From the NCBI GenBank assembly GCA_022821775.1, contig JAJECY010000078.1:1-35858 (forward strand): a stretch of DNA of 35,858 bases. The letters run 5' to 3'. This DNA comes from Acidobacteriota bacterium (GTDB lineage: Bacteria; Acidobacteriota; Terriglobia; Versatilivoradales; Versatilivoraceae). Position 1 is the stretch's first letter. Every line of letters starts with the position of its first letter. Below the pieces are notes generated by a model, which had not been told where the DNA came from, did no database searches, and was given only the letters and a program-made list of their open reading frames with translations. A program made the translations under genes and the position numbers. Positions 17,031 to 26,023 of the stretch are shown here, one piece after another.

Positions 17031-19262
17031 CTACGGAACCCTGAGAGTGGCCTTCCCCAGGCCCAGGTTGCCCGCGGCATCGTAAACACGCAGAGACACC
17101 ACGTGCTCGCCTGTCTCGAGGACCCTGCTGGTGACCCGGAACTCTTCCGTCCTGGAATCGATGATGCCGTCGGTCGAGTAAACGGCCTTCCACTTGCCGC
17201 CATCGGTAGAGACATCGGCCCTCCGCAGTCCGGACACGCGGTCCTCCACCCGGAATCGCACCGTCGCCACACCTTCCCGAACCGTCCTGGACAGGATCTC
17301 AATCTCGGGCGGCGAGTTGTCGATAATGAAAGGCGTGCTGACCAACTCACCGGACCTGGCCTTGGTGGCGGGGTTGGAGGGCGAGTCGCTGGCGGTTATC
17401 CTGAGTCGATAGGAGCCGTCGGGAAGGGCTCCCGATTGCAGCGTGTAGACCCGGCGGGGGTGGTCCCGCAAGAGCGGCTTCCAGTTCGACTCGCCCTCGC
17501 CCCGATAATGAATGGTGAATGCCAACTTGTCCCCGTTGGGATCCGAGGCATTCCAGGTAAAGGAGCGGGACCCCCTTTGGAAGGCCCGCCGCGGCCGACT
17601 GGAAGCGGCGATGGGCTCGGGAATGGCCTTGGCCGCGCCGGAAATATCGGCGGCCTCCCGGTCGGCGGGAGAGACCGGACGCGGATTGGATGACAGAGCT
17701 TCGCTCTTCAGAAAGGCCACTCCTTGAGGCAGTATCCGGATGGACTTGACCTCCGGAGCCAGGTTCTGCTGGAGATAGGGAATGACGACTCGACTCAGCT
17801 CGGGGGAAGCCTGGTTGGCGGTCTCCAACACCGCCTTGTACTGAATGTAGCGAGCCGGGGGACTCTCGACCTTCTCCCCAACCGCTTGCGTATAGGGCCT
17901 GGACCAGTCGCTCCAGGTCCGATCGGGTCGCCGGGTATTGCCGCTGCGAGTGTAGATATTCAGACTGGCGCCCTTGGGAACCTTTGCCTGCCAACTCACG
18001 CTGCCCCAGCGCGAGACCACCGTCGAGTCCTGGACTTGCGACTCGAAGGTGCCCTTGGAATTGAGCCGGTTCCTGAGGCGATAGATCTTGGCAAGATTGC
18101 TGGTGCAGGCCACCAGGCCGTCGCCGGCGGGGACCAGGCGGGTGGTCTGTTCCTCGGTGGTCTCGATCAGCAGCGTCAGTTCCCTCTTGGGGGACAGGGA
18201 GTAGATCTTCCCTTTTTCACCGCTGGAGAATAGGACGTTTCCGCCCTTGTCCAGGTACAACCCGTAAGCCGTCTCGGTGTTTGACGACCAGAGCGTCTCC
18301 ACCGAGCGGTCCTTGCCGATCCGGTGCAATCGACTTCTCAGCTTGTTCCGGCCGGACGCGGTCGGGCTTGCAACCGCCGGAACGGGAGTAGGCGCGGGGG
18401 CGGCTTCACCCTTGGATACATCGGAGAGGGACAGCGCCACGGTGACTGCCGGTGCGGCAGCAACGGACATGGCCGGCACCGCGACAGCCGCCGCCTGGGA
18501 CCCGGGACCGCCGTTGACCGCAATCAGATACACCTCTCCCTCTGCATTGACCTGAATGTCGTGCACCTCGTTCATCCCGGTGTCGAACAGAACGAAGGCC
18601 TTGCCGTCGGGTGAGATGCGGTAGACATAGCCCTTCGGATCGCTGCCGGCCAGCAGGTGATTCTCGGGGTCGACCGCCAGGCAGATGACGTTGGTCTGGC
18701 CCGTGTCGTACAGCTCCCGGGCCTCTCCTTCCGGGCTGACCTTGAACACCCTTCCCTTGCTTCCGGTGGCCACGTAGAGGGCGCCGTCCGGGCCGAAAGC
18801 CAGGTCCCAGATAAAGCGGTCGTCCGGATCGAAAAAGATCGAGGCTTCCCCTTCGGACGATATCTTGTAGACCTTGCCATTGGGAGAGGTGGCCGCGTAG
18901 AGGTTTTGCCGGGCGTCCAGCGCCAGCGCCAGAACGTCCAGCTCGGCGGAGTCGAAGAAGAGCGACGACTTGCCGGATTCGTCAATCCTGAAGACCTTCC
19001 CGTCGTGCCCGGTTGCCACGTAAAGATGGCGGCTGCCATCGTAGACAGCCGACCAGATGAGGGCTTGATCCGAATCCAGCACCGAGTCGAATTGGCGGGC
19101 CAGCGCCAGCGTTCCGTCCTGTCGCAGAGACAGACCTCGAAGCCTGCCCTTGGAAAAATCGCTGAAGGAAGAGGTCGTCCAGAACCGTGGATCGACCGCC
19201 AGGGCCGGCAGGCAGAGCAGCGGCAGAAGGACCAGGCAGACCATCCGGAATTTCGTTTTCAT
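17031..19262 (-). CDS. Large secreted NHL-type beta-propeller protein with C-terminal Ig-like domains
   Basis: A 743-residue exported protein with a signal peptide (1-22, MKTKFRMVCLVLLPLLCLPA). Residues about 60-400 form repeated propeller blades: LYVATGHDGKVFRID, LYAATSPNGKVYKIS, LYVATGSKGRVFKVS, LLAGSDPKGYVYRIS and, after a low-complexity Ala/Pro/Val linker (about 250-300), VLFSSGEKGKIYSLS. Residues about 560-740 are beta-sandwich modules with DPNGDKLAFTIHYRG and IIDNSPPEIEILS, like the bacterial Ig/fibronectin-type domains that end in YDAAGNLG. A binding or surface scaffold is likely. It lies 70 nt behind the S55 protease gene and 28 nt before trmL. ATG at 19262 has GGAG upstream. Confidence 0.85.
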   Translation of the reverse strand: MKTKFRMVCLVLLPLLCLPALAVDPRFWTTSSFSDFSKGRLRGLSLRQDGTLALARQFDSVLDSDQALIWSAVYDGSRHLYVATGHDGKVFRIDESGKSSLFFDSAELDVLALALDARQNLYAATSPNGKVYKISSEGEASIFFDPDDRFIWDLAFGPDGALYVATGSKGRVFKVSPEGEARELYDTGQTNVICLAVDPENHLLAGSDPKGYVYRISPDGKAFVLFDTGMNEVHDIQVNAEGEVYLIAVNGGPGSQAAAVAVPAMSVAAAPAVTVALSLSDVSKGEAAPAPTPVPAVASPTASGRNKLRSRLHRIGKDRSVETLWSSNTETAYGLYLDKGGNVLFSSGEKGKIYSLSPKRELTLLIETTEEQTTRLVPAGDGLVACTSNLAKIYRLRNRLNSKGTFESQVQDSTVVSRWGSVSWQAKVPKGASLNIYTRSGNTRRPDRTWSDWSRPYTQAVGEKVESPPARYIQYKAVLETANQASPELSRVVIPYLQQNLAPEVKSIRILPQGVAFLKSEALSSNPRPVSPADREAADISGAAKAIPEPIAASSRPRRAFQRGSRSFTWNASDPNGDKLAFTIHYRGEGESNWKPLLRDHPRRVYTLQSGALPDGSYRLRITASDSPSNPATKARSGELVSTPFIIDNSPPEIEILSRTVREGVATVRFRVEDRVSGLRRADVSTDGGKWKAVYSTDGIIDSRTEEFRVTSRVLETGEHVVSLRVYDAAGNLGLGKATLRVP

Positions 19263-19332
19263 TCAGACTCCGTTTCCGCTCTGACGGACTCCCCCGAATC
19301 GACGGCAGCCCCGCAACGGGAAAGCCCTGCCC

Positions 19333-21264
19333 TCAACGGACCACCTTGAGTGTCAGGGTGCGGCGGCCCCGAACCACGAAGGGCAGGGACGGCATCTCGA
19401 ACTCATAGAGGTTGGAGGCGCCCATAACCATCAGGCTGCTACTGGCGCTTCTGGCCGATAGCAGCACCTGCCGAAAGGACGGCGGAAGGCTGGAAAATTC
19501 CTCTCCGTGGAGCAGGACCGCGGGTTCCGGCCGCTGCAATCGGACATAGACCCGATCGTTCTTGCGCAAGTTGTTGATGGCCCGAATCAGGTGGTCGAGG
19601 TCGCGGGGAACGAACCTCCTGCCCACGAGCTGGTTTTCGGCGGTGGTCATGGTGGAGCCGTCGGCAACCGTGGCCAGCAGCCTTCCCTCGGCAATGTCCT
19701 CGGGAACCGGAAGCGGAATCTTTTCCTCGTATTCCTCGCCGTTGGGCTTGCGAAAAACCGCAGACAGCATCACGGTCTCTCCGGGTTTGACCGATTCCCG
19801 GTCGGGCCAGACCCGCTCCAGGTGACCGGTCCTCTTCTCATCGCTGGAGGTGATGTCGACGGAAATCTCCTCGATGTCGACCCCCTCGAAGCCGCTTCCC
19901 AGGATGTAGCTGAGCGGCCGCCCCACCGCCATGGAGGCGAACAGTTGGGAGTTGGTGTCTCCGGAAAAGAGGTTCTCGACACGCACATCGGGCCGATCCT
20001 TCAGACGGATCCTTCCCTTGACCTGCAGGGTTGATTCTCCCAGCGCCCGTTCCTGGGAAACAATGGTGCTGAAAACGGTGAAGTTGGTCAGAAAGGGCGT
20101 CAGGAGGCGATCGTTGACCAGCTCGAACCTGAAGGTGCGGGAGGTGTTTCGGCTCGAGGTGAGGTTGATGACCAGCGGAATCAGCTTGGGGGCCAGGCCA
20201 ATCGTCCCAAACAGACCTCGCGACCGGTCCTGGGTGATCGACCCCACCAGGTCGGTCGGCACCGCGATCTTGAAGGAACTGTTCAGGTTGGGGAGCAGGG
20301 AAACCACCTGGGCCTTGGAGACCGGAAGATCGACCGGTCCCAATGAAAACCAGGGATGTCCGAAGGCATAGATCTTGTCCCCCTCGCGGTGGGTCACCGT
20401 TCCGGAAGCGCTGGCTCCGAATCCCAGGTCTCCTCTCATCAACTGGACGGCGATCGACGAGCCCGGGACAACGTCGGCCCCGTCGGCCAACTCGCTTCCG
20501 GTTGGTCCTGAAACCGATCCTCCGCCCTGCAATACCCTTACCCCATAAGGCTCCAGAACGCCTCCCAACAGGCCGGCAGCCTGGGCGGTCACGCCCGACA
20601 GGACCAGGGGCGTGTCGATGTAGCGGAACAACTGGCCGGTCAGGGACTGCAGGCCGGCCGCGCCGGCGGCCATCGATTCGGAGACGGCAAAAAGGGGAGT
20701 GGACCCGGAACCGGGGGCAGAGAGGATCCCGGGGCCACGAATTTCAAGGGTGCGGTGAGGAGCGATCGAGGAGACCTCGACCACGATGGGGTCGCCCCGC
20801 ACGGGCCCGTCCGACTGCTCGAAGTTGCCGACCATTTGCTCGATGGGGGTGACACCGGCCACCGCCTCCTTGGAGAACGGGAAGGAGAAGGCCACGGCCC
20901 CGATCAGCCGGCCGTCGACATAGACCGGGCTCCCGCTCATGCCGCCCATCACTCCGGTCTTTTCCAGTGGCCCCCCGGAAAGCCGGGCCAGAATGGCATC
21001 CTGGCGGGGAGTGATGTTCTTGAGGACTCCCAGAACTTCGGCCTCGAATTCTTCAACCTTGGTCCCCCGAAAGACGGTTCTCCCTATCCCCTTCATGCCC
21101 GGCTTGACCTCGTCCAGGGGCATGAAGTTGCGGTCTTCACCGGCAGGCTCCGCAGGCAGGCAGAGGGTGAGCAGGAGCGGCAGGACCAGGCCCGCGACGT
21201 TGCGCCTCCAGGTCCACCCGGACCGGACGGCCCGCTCGAATCGTTGGAAAAGGAGAGAACTCAT
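19333..21264 (-). CDS. SpoIVB-type (S55) serine protease domain protein, exported
   Basis: A 643-residue exported or membrane-anchored protein, with a hydrophobic N-terminal segment at about residues 22-40. The nucleophile motif of the S55 family, GMSGSP, is at residues 108-113 (Ser110 or Ser112), and a His in FGHPWFSLG at about 303 matches the conserved His segment. The region between is PDZ-free but rich in beta strands. In Bacillus SpoIVB the His segment precedes the GMSGSP segment; here the order is reversed, as in acidobacterial homologues I recall. Presumed role: envelope proteolysis. First gene of a minus-strand operon with the propeller protein and trmL. Confidence 0.85.
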   Translation of the reverse strand: MSSLLFQRFERAVRSGWTWRRNVAGLVLPLLLTLCLPAEPAGEDRNFMPLDEVKPGMKGIGRTVFRGTKVEEFEAEVLGVLKNITPRQDAILARLSGGPLEKTGVMGGMSGSPVYVDGRLIGAVAFSFPFSKEAVAGVTPIEQMVGNFEQSDGPVRGDPIVVEVSSIAPHRTLEIRGPGILSAPGSGSTPLFAVSESMAAGAAGLQSLTGQLFRYIDTPLVLSGVTAQAAGLLGGVLEPYGVRVLQGGGSVSGPTGSELADGADVVPGSSIAVQLMRGDLGFGASASGTVTHREGDKIYAFGHPWFSLGPVDLPVSKAQVVSLLPNLNSSFKIAVPTDLVGSITQDRSRGLFGTIGLAPKLIPLVINLTSSRNTSRTFRFELVNDRLLTPFLTNFTVFSTIVSQERALGESTLQVKGRIRLKDRPDVRVENLFSGDTNSQLFASMAVGRPLSYILGSGFEGVDIEEISVDITSSDEKRTGHLERVWPDRESVKPGETVMLSAVFRKPNGEEYEEKIPLPVPEDIAEGRLLATVADGSTMTTAENQLVGRRFVPRDLDHLIRAINNLRKNDRVYVRLQRPEPAVLLHGEEFSSLPPSFRQVLLSARSASSSLMVMGASNLYEFEMPSLPFVVRGRRTLTLKVVR

Positions 21265-21347
21265 GGAACCCCTGGGTCATTGGTTCCGGAGCACAGTTGA
21301 ACCCGCGAGGCCAAAGGGAATGTCTCCGCCCCAGCTCCAGGCGCGGA

Positions 21348-21353
21348 ATTATA
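21348..21353 (-). promoter_or_regulatory. -10-like element upstream of the S55 operon
   Basis: A perfect TATAAT on the minus strand, 84 nt upstream of the S55 protease start codon in the divergent gap with mobA. No good -35 hexamer is visible at 16-18 nt. Confidence 0.35.
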
Positions 21354-21549
21354 GCAGAACCCTACCGAGGCGGCGGCCGCAACCGGAAGGCAACCGGAAG
21401 GCGAGGTCGGTCCTCAGGGCGTTCCCTGACAACAGGTTCAGGCAATCGGACCAACCCCGAACTCCTCGACGGCGCCGATCATTCAGGGTGAAACTTCCCT
21501 TCGGTTGTGGTAACTAAATCCAGGAAATTTCAAGCGAAGGCGGGAGGCA

Positions 21550-22185
21550 ATGGGACAGCAGCGGGGCCAATCCGAAAACGTGGCGACCCCGACTCCCTTC
21601 ACGGGGTACGTCCTGGCAGGAGGCCAAAGCACCCGGATGGGCCGGGACAAGGCCCTGCTGGAGTTTGGGGGGCAGCGGCTGATCCAGTCCGCCGTGAATC
21701 TCCTGAAGACATTGACAGAGCGAGTCGTGATCCTGGGGCCTTCGGAGAGTTACGGGTTCCTGGGCGTGCCCGTGGTCCCCGACCAGGTGCCTTCACGCGG
21801 GCCTCTCAGTGCCATCTACACCGGGCTGGAGCGTTCAGGGACGGATGTCAACCTCTTTCTGGCCTGCGACATGCCCTTGATGCGCGGGGCCTTCCTGAAG
21901 CTGCTGGTGGAAAGGGCTGCTCTGGCTGACGCCGTCCTGATGCGCCAGGACGACGGCAAGCTGGAACCCCTGTGCGCCGTCTACAATCGCTCCTGCCTCC
22001 CTACGGTCAAAGCCAACTTCGAGAGGCAGAGGTTCAAGCTTTCGGACCTGTTTCCGGACTTGCGAACCCACTACCTCACCGAGGCCGATCTTGAGGATCT
22101 GGGACTGGACCGCGGGATCTTCACCAACCTCAACACTCCCGGGGACCTGCAAATGCCCGGGTTGTTTCGTCAAGGTCGATCGTGA
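21550..22185 (+). CDS. mobA: Molybdenum cofactor guanylyltransferase MobA
   Basis: A 211-residue nucleotidyltransferase that joins GMP to molybdopterin, giving the dinucleotide cofactor of DMSO-reductase-type enzymes. Motifs: the GTP-binding LAGGQSTRMGRDKALLEFGG (about residues 22-41), PSRGPLSAIYTGLE, the metal-binding CDMPLM and the C-terminal TNLNTPGD. Length fits the family. The start is uncertain: ATG at 21550 has GGGAGG only 2 nt upstream, and a GTG about 33 nt downstream, nearer the first motif, could be used. No molybdoenzyme is in the window. The gene is convergent with the HicB-like gene, 34 nt away. Confidence 0.93.
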   Translation: MGQQRGQSENVATPTPFTGYVLAGGQSTRMGRDKALLEFGGQRLIQSAVNLLKTLTERVVILGPSESYGFLGVPVVPDQVPSRGPLSAIYTGLERSGTDVNLFLACDMPLMRGAFLKLLVERAALADAVLMRQDDGKLEPLCAVYNRSCLPTVKANFERQRFKLSDLFPDLRTHYLTEADLEDLGLDRGIFTNLNTPGDLQMPGLFRQGRS

Positions 22186-22219
22186 AACGGCGACCTGCGG
22201 TGTAGGTCTGGAAAAGGAG

Positions 22220-22402
22220 CTACTTCAACTGATCGAGCAATTCTGCTTTGCTGATTTCAAAATGGCACTCGGTCGCATCCCGTACTGCCGAGCGTAGTTC
22301 TTCAAGAGTGTCTGCCTCAGTGAAGATAGGGGCAGGCAGCGCTCTGGCTTCGTAACCGCCTTCCGGCGATTCCTGAACGGAAAAAATGATTTCCTCGGTC
22401 AT
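22220..22402 (-). CDS. HicB-like small protein (60 residues), no partner toxin
   Basis: A 60-residue protein with the HicB/DUF1902-type single domain: strand IIFSVQESPEGGYEARAL, then PIFTEADTLEELRSAVRDA, the helix that follows the ...E..G.. strand in HicB antitoxins. The C-terminal DNA-binding extension of full-size HicB is missing. Its ATG overlaps the TGA of the glycosyltransferase gene (ATGA), so translation is probably coupled. No HicA-type toxin gene is adjacent; only mobA follows, on the other strand. Solitary HicB-like proteins of this size are common, and their function is unknown. Confidence 0.75.
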   Translation of the reverse strand: MTEEIIFSVQESPEGGYEARALPAPIFTEADTLEELRSAVRDATECHFEISKAELLDQLK

Positions 22403-24042
22403 TCCACCTTGTGCCGGATTCTCAGAATGCTGCGGGACTTGTATTCCGTTCGCCCTTCCACCTGGTTGCGAGCGAAGTACCCCTCGGCCTTGAACTTGGG
22501 AGAGGTCACGAAGAAGGCTTCTCTTCCCCTCGGATAGTGCACGTCTCCTTCCGAATAAACGATCCGGGCTGGGCTGTTCAGGTAAAAGCCGAGCCCGTAA
22601 GCCACGTTGCGCGAGATCCCGTAGACGAACAGGGGTTGATCGCGGAATCCCTCCTCTTCCTGAAGGTAGGCTGCCAATTGGCGGGAGGACTCGGCGGCAT
22701 CCACCTGGGAGAAAACTCCCCCTGTCACCAGAATCACCGCCAGGGCAACCGCCGCCAGGTAGCAACTCACCGAGGCGGTTCGCCGGCGGCGCCAATGGAA
22801 CAGCAGGGCAAGCAGGCCGGTGCCCGCCAGCAGCCCGGAGGCGGCGCCGGCCAGCGACTCCACCGGCAGGTTCAGCCGGGGGGCGTAGAGTGGCAGCGCC
22901 AGGCCCGCCAGAATCAGGCACAGCGCCTGGTAGACAAAAAAGTCCTTGAACCAGGCGGGGCGGACTCCTTCCGGCTCCGGCTTCAGCCAGAGCCGCACCT
23001 GGTGGCCGATCAGCAGGGCGATGGCGGGAGCCGCCGGCAACAGGTAACCGGGCAACTTGGACCGGGAGAGGGAGAAGATGACCAGCGGCGTCAACAGCCA
23101 CAGCCACAAGAAGAGATCCTGGGCCGCGGCAAGCGAGCTCCAGCGGTTCCCATGTCGAAACAGTCCGCGAGCCGACGGAATCAGTTGCAGGCTCCAGGGG
23201 AAAAAGCCGATCAGGGCAACCGCCGGAAAGAACCAGAATGGCTGGGGGTGCTCATAGCGGTCGGTAAAGAACCGTTCCAGATTGTGCCGAATCAGGAATT
23301 CTTCCACGAATCCCCAACCGTTGGCCAGTGTGCACAGTGCGTACCAGGGCAGGACCACGGCCAGCAAGACCATCATTCCGGTGAAGGGCCTGAATCTGGC
23401 CGCCAACTCCAAGCGCCCCGTGATTCCCAGGAAAACAGCCAGGCTGACCAGGGGCAGAACCAATCCGGCCGGTCCCTTGGCCAGAGTCGCCAGACCCAGG
23501 AATGCATAAAGGGTCAGCAGCAACCCCCGTTGCGCACCGGAAGCGGCCGAATCCCGCCAGAGCCCCTTGTCGCCGAACAGCAGGAGGAACATGGCAGTCC
23601 AGGCGACCGCCATGGACGCCGAAAACACCATATCGGTGGAGGCGGCCCGAGCCAGGGAGAAATAGAGAATCGAGGCTGCCAGGATGAGACAGGAGAACAG
23701 ACCCTCCAAGGGGTCCTCCCGCTGCCTGCCCACCAGGTAGACGCAGAATACCCCCAGGACAGCAGCCAGCGCCGATGGCAGCCGGGCGCCGAATTCGTTG
23801 ACTCCCAAGAGCCAATAGGCCGCCGACGCCAGCCAGTAATAGAGGACCGGCTTTTCCAGCCAGGGCTCTCCGAAGTAGCGAGGGGTCACAAAGTCGCCCG
23901 ATTCCAGCATTCCCCGGGCGATCTGGGCGTAGCGCGGCTCATCCGGACCCACCAGTCCCAGGCCGCCCAGATCCAGAAAGAACAGGATCCAGACGAACCC
24001 AAGAATCAAGAGCAGGTGGCCGGGTTGAATTTTTCGGAACAC
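22399..24042 (-). CDS. ArnT-like GT39-family membrane glycosyltransferase
   Basis: A 547-residue polytopic membrane protein, with at least ten hydrophobic segments through about residue 420. The N-terminal loop after the first helix reads DEPRYAQIARGMLESGDFV followed by PWLEKPVLYYW, the signature of the dolichyl-phosphate-mannose/ArnT family (GT83/GT39). The first Asp of that loop is the catalytic Asp in relatives. These enzymes use a polyprenyl-phosphate sugar to modify lipid A or proteins on the periplasmic side; the target is unknown here, though lpxD in this window shows lipid A is made. A soluble periplasmic domain follows (about 430-547). The zinc-ribbon gene lies 36 nt upstream. Confidence 0.9.
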   Translation of the reverse strand: MFRKIQPGHLLLILGFVWILFFLDLGGLGLVGPDEPRYAQIARGMLESGDFVTPRYFGEPWLEKPVLYYWLASAAYWLLGVNEFGARLPSALAAVLGVFCVYLVGRQREDPLEGLFSCLILAASILYFSLARAASTDMVFSASMAVAWTAMFLLLFGDKGLWRDSAASGAQRGLLLTLYAFLGLATLAKGPAGLVLPLVSLAVFLGITGRLELAARFRPFTGMMVLLAVVLPWYALCTLANGWGFVEEFLIRHNLERFFTDRYEHPQPFWFFPAVALIGFFPWSLQLIPSARGLFRHGNRWSSLAAAQDLFLWLWLLTPLVIFSLSRSKLPGYLLPAAPAIALLIGHQVRLWLKPEPEGVRPAWFKDFFVYQALCLILAGLALPLYAPRLNLPVESLAGAASGLLAGTGLLALLFHWRRRRTASVSCYLAAVALAVILVTGGVFSQVDAAESSRQLAAYLQEEEGFRDQPLFVYGISRNVAYGLGFYLNSPARIVYSEGDVHYPRGREAFFVTSPKFKAEGYFARNQVEGRTEYKSRSILRIRHKVE

Positions 24043-24078
24043 GTTTACCGGAAGCAGTTATGACGGGCGGTAGTCAGG

Positions 24079-24291
24079 CTAGTAGTAGTCCGAGCAGGAC
24101 ATGTAGTAGCCGCATTGGGGGCACCGCAGCTTGCAGTGGTCGGGTTGCAACTTCAAACCGCACTGAGGACAGAACTGGCTGGGATCCTCTTGCCGGTCGG
24201 GAGGCGCCGACAGGCGTTCCCGGGAAGAGTCCTTTTCCGGAAGGCGTGGAGGGGGGGAATTCAAAGAAGTAACTGCCGGCATCCGGAGCAT
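24079..24291 (-). CDS. Small zinc-ribbon protein (70 residues)
   Basis: A short protein with a disordered, Pro/Arg/Glu-rich N-terminal half and a C-terminal zinc ribbon. Two CPQCG knuckles (residues about 41-45 and 57-61) and a further Cys in GYYMSCSDYY provide a possible zinc site. Such RCPQCGYYMSCSDYY tails occur in small uncharacterised proteins of acidobacteria and proteobacteria. It lies just upstream of the glycosyltransferase gene on the same strand, with the thioredoxin gene 45 nt before it, so it may belong to the same transcript. ATG at 24291 and an internal ATG at 24282 are both possible. Confidence 0.65.
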   Translation of the reverse strand: MLRMPAVTSLNSPPPRLPEKDSSRERLSAPPDRQEDPSQFCPQCGLKLQPDHCKLRCPQCGYYMSCSDYY

Positions 24292-24336
24292 TGAGGCAGG
24301 TCCTGCCGCCGGAGCTCCGGCGGTTGCGGACCGAGC

Positions 24337-24666
24337 CTATTGCAGGTGCGGATCGATCATCTTTAGAAATTCCGACTTCGGCACGGCGCCCAGCAGGTTT
24401 CCGACCACCTGGCCATCCTTGAGAAGCAGGATCGTAGGGATGCTGCGAATTCCGTACTTGGTAGCGACCGCCGGGTTGTGGTCGGTGTTGAGCTTTCCGA
24501 CCTTCACCTTCCCGGCATAGGCGCCTGCCAGCTCCTCAATGATGGGACCCACCATCCGGCAGGGTCCGCACCAGGGAGCCCAGAAATCCACCAGCACCGG
24601 CTGGTCGGCTTGCAGGGCCTCGGCATCAAAATTCGCATCGGTAAATTCCACTACGTTTCCACTCAT
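24337..24666 (-). CDS. trxA: Thioredoxin
   Basis: A 109-residue thioredoxin, the general cytoplasmic dithiol-disulfide reductant. The redox site WCGPC (C33, C36) follows PVLVDFWAP. The cis-Pro loop IRSIPTILLLKDG and a Gly-rich end LLGAVPKSEF are present. Length is canonical. ATG at 24666 has an AGGAG-containing site about 11 nt upstream; an upstream in-frame ATG at 24702 would add 12 unusual residues and is less likely. It lies between mutY (70 nt upstream) and the zinc-ribbon gene. Confidence 0.95.
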   Translation of the reverse strand: MSGNVVEFTDANFDAEALQADQPVLVDFWAPWCGPCRMVGPIIEELAGAYAGKVKVGKLNTDHNPAVATKYGIRSIPTILLLKDGQVVGNLLGAVPKSEFLKMIDPHLQ

Positions 24667-24736
24667 CGTTTCGCCTGCTCCTTCCTGAGTTCGTTGCGTC
24701 AATGCACCCTAGTCTTGCCCCCGTCCCCGGCGCTTG

Positions 24737-25927
24737 TCAAGGTTTTAATGGGGCCGCCAGCCCCACCTGCCTTCGCCCGCTTTCAGGCCGGCCGCGGCGG
24801 TGCAAATGCTCCGCCGTCAGGGCTTGAACGATGCGGGAAGCCGCGGCGGTCAGAGGATAGCGGCCGGCCTGGCTCAGCCAGATCCAGCGCGCGCCCGGGA
24901 TCGAGAGGGTCGGTGGCAGGGGAGGGTTCAGCCGGGCCTCGTACACCGTCAGAGTGATTCGCCGATTGGTGACTGCGTGTTTGACCACGGTCAACCGGTC
25001 GCGCAGCCGGACGTTCAGACGGAGTTCCGACTCCAGGTATTTCACCAGGGAGCCTGCGAGGTCGGATCGACTGAATTCCCCCCCGGGAAACTCCCACATG
25101 TCCTGGAGCAGCCGCGAATCGGATCGCCTCCGGATCAGGAACCGGCCCCGATGCCGGATCACCGCGGCGGCTTGACGGCTCAAGTGAGTGTCCGGCCGCT
25201 TGCCCTTTTCCGGCAGCCGTTCCTGCACGCCGGCTTTGAGGGCCTCGCAATGGGAGGACCAGGGGCACAGAAGGCAGCGCGGGTTGCGCGGCAGACAGAC
25301 GGTAGCCCCAAGTTCCATCAGGGCCTGATTGAAGTCCCCGGGCCTGTGAGCGGGGAGCAGTTGCCGTCCGGCAGCCGCCAGCATCTCCTGCACGGGCGAC
25401 CTGGCGGGATCTCCCTCCAGGCGGAAGAGTCGGCTCAGGACCCGCACCACGTTGCCGTCCAGGGCCAGCAACGGCTGGTCGAAAGCAATGCTGAGGATGG
25501 CGGCGGCCGTGTAGGGGCCGACCCCGGGCAACCTCAACGCCTCTCGATGGCTCCTGGGGAACTCCCCTCCCTGCTCCCTCAGCACAATCCGGGCTGCCTT
25601 CTGGAGATTTCTGGCGCGGGAGTAGTAGCCCAGCCCGGCCCAGTTGCGCAGCAGATCCTGGGGGTCGGCGCCGGCCAGATCCTCAAGGGTGGGGAAAGCC
25701 TTCATGAACCGCAGAAAATAGGGAACGACGGTTTGAACCTGGGTTTGCTGGAGCATCACTTCAGAAACCCAGACGGGATAGAAGTCGCGCGATTCACGCC
25801 AGGGAAGCTGGCGGTGGTGCTGCCGATACCAGGCCAGCAGCCTGGTCTGCAGTCGCCGAATTTCGGCTGGAGGGAGATGGACCGCTTCGGTCGCGGCCGG
25901 CTTCGACATGCCAGCAGGATCTTTCAT
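24737..25927 (-). CDS. mutY: A/G-specific adenine DNA glycosylase MutY
   Basis: A 396-residue base-excision repair enzyme that removes adenine opposite 8-oxoguanine. Visible parts: the Glu of SEVMLQQTQV, the helix-hairpin-helix LPGVGPYTAAAI, the catalytic Asp in LDGNVVRVLSR, and a [4Fe-4S] cluster with spacing C-X6-C-X2-C-X5-C in CLPRNPRCLLCPWSSHC. A C-terminal NUDIX-like domain (about 250-380, with MWEFPGGE) recognises 8-oxoG. The frame is open to 25990. ATG at 25927 (GGGAG just upstream) is chosen; 25909 is an alternative. An IS remnant lies about 100 bp upstream and could have altered its promoter. Confidence 0.93.
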   Translation of the reverse strand: MKDPAGMSKPAATEAVHLPPAEIRRLQTRLLAWYRQHHRQLPWRESRDFYPVWVSEVMLQQTQVQTVVPYFLRFMKAFPTLEDLAGADPQDLLRNWAGLGYYSRARNLQKAARIVLREQGGEFPRSHREALRLPGVGPYTAAAILSIAFDQPLLALDGNVVRVLSRLFRLEGDPARSPVQEMLAAAGRQLLPAHRPGDFNQALMELGATVCLPRNPRCLLCPWSSHCEALKAGVQERLPEKGKRPDTHLSRQAAAVIRHRGRFLIRRRSDSRLLQDMWEFPGGEFSRSDLAGSLVKYLESELRLNVRLRDRLTVVKHAVTNRRITLTVYEARLNPPLPPTLSIPGARWIWLSQAGRYPLTAAASRIVQALTAEHLHRRGRPESGRRQVGLAAPLKP

Positions 25928-26023
25928 CCACTCCCGGCTGTCAAGGTCGTCAACCTCAGACTGGCGTCCAACCGAGCGGAATTCATTCACATGGAGGCCG
26001 AGGGAATGAAACCAGGACTACTA

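Noticed and set aside
22411-24063. Long plus-strand ORF opposite the glycosyltransferase
   Set aside because: The protein is Gln-rich and without any recognisable domain; the minus strand has the membrane-protein pattern.
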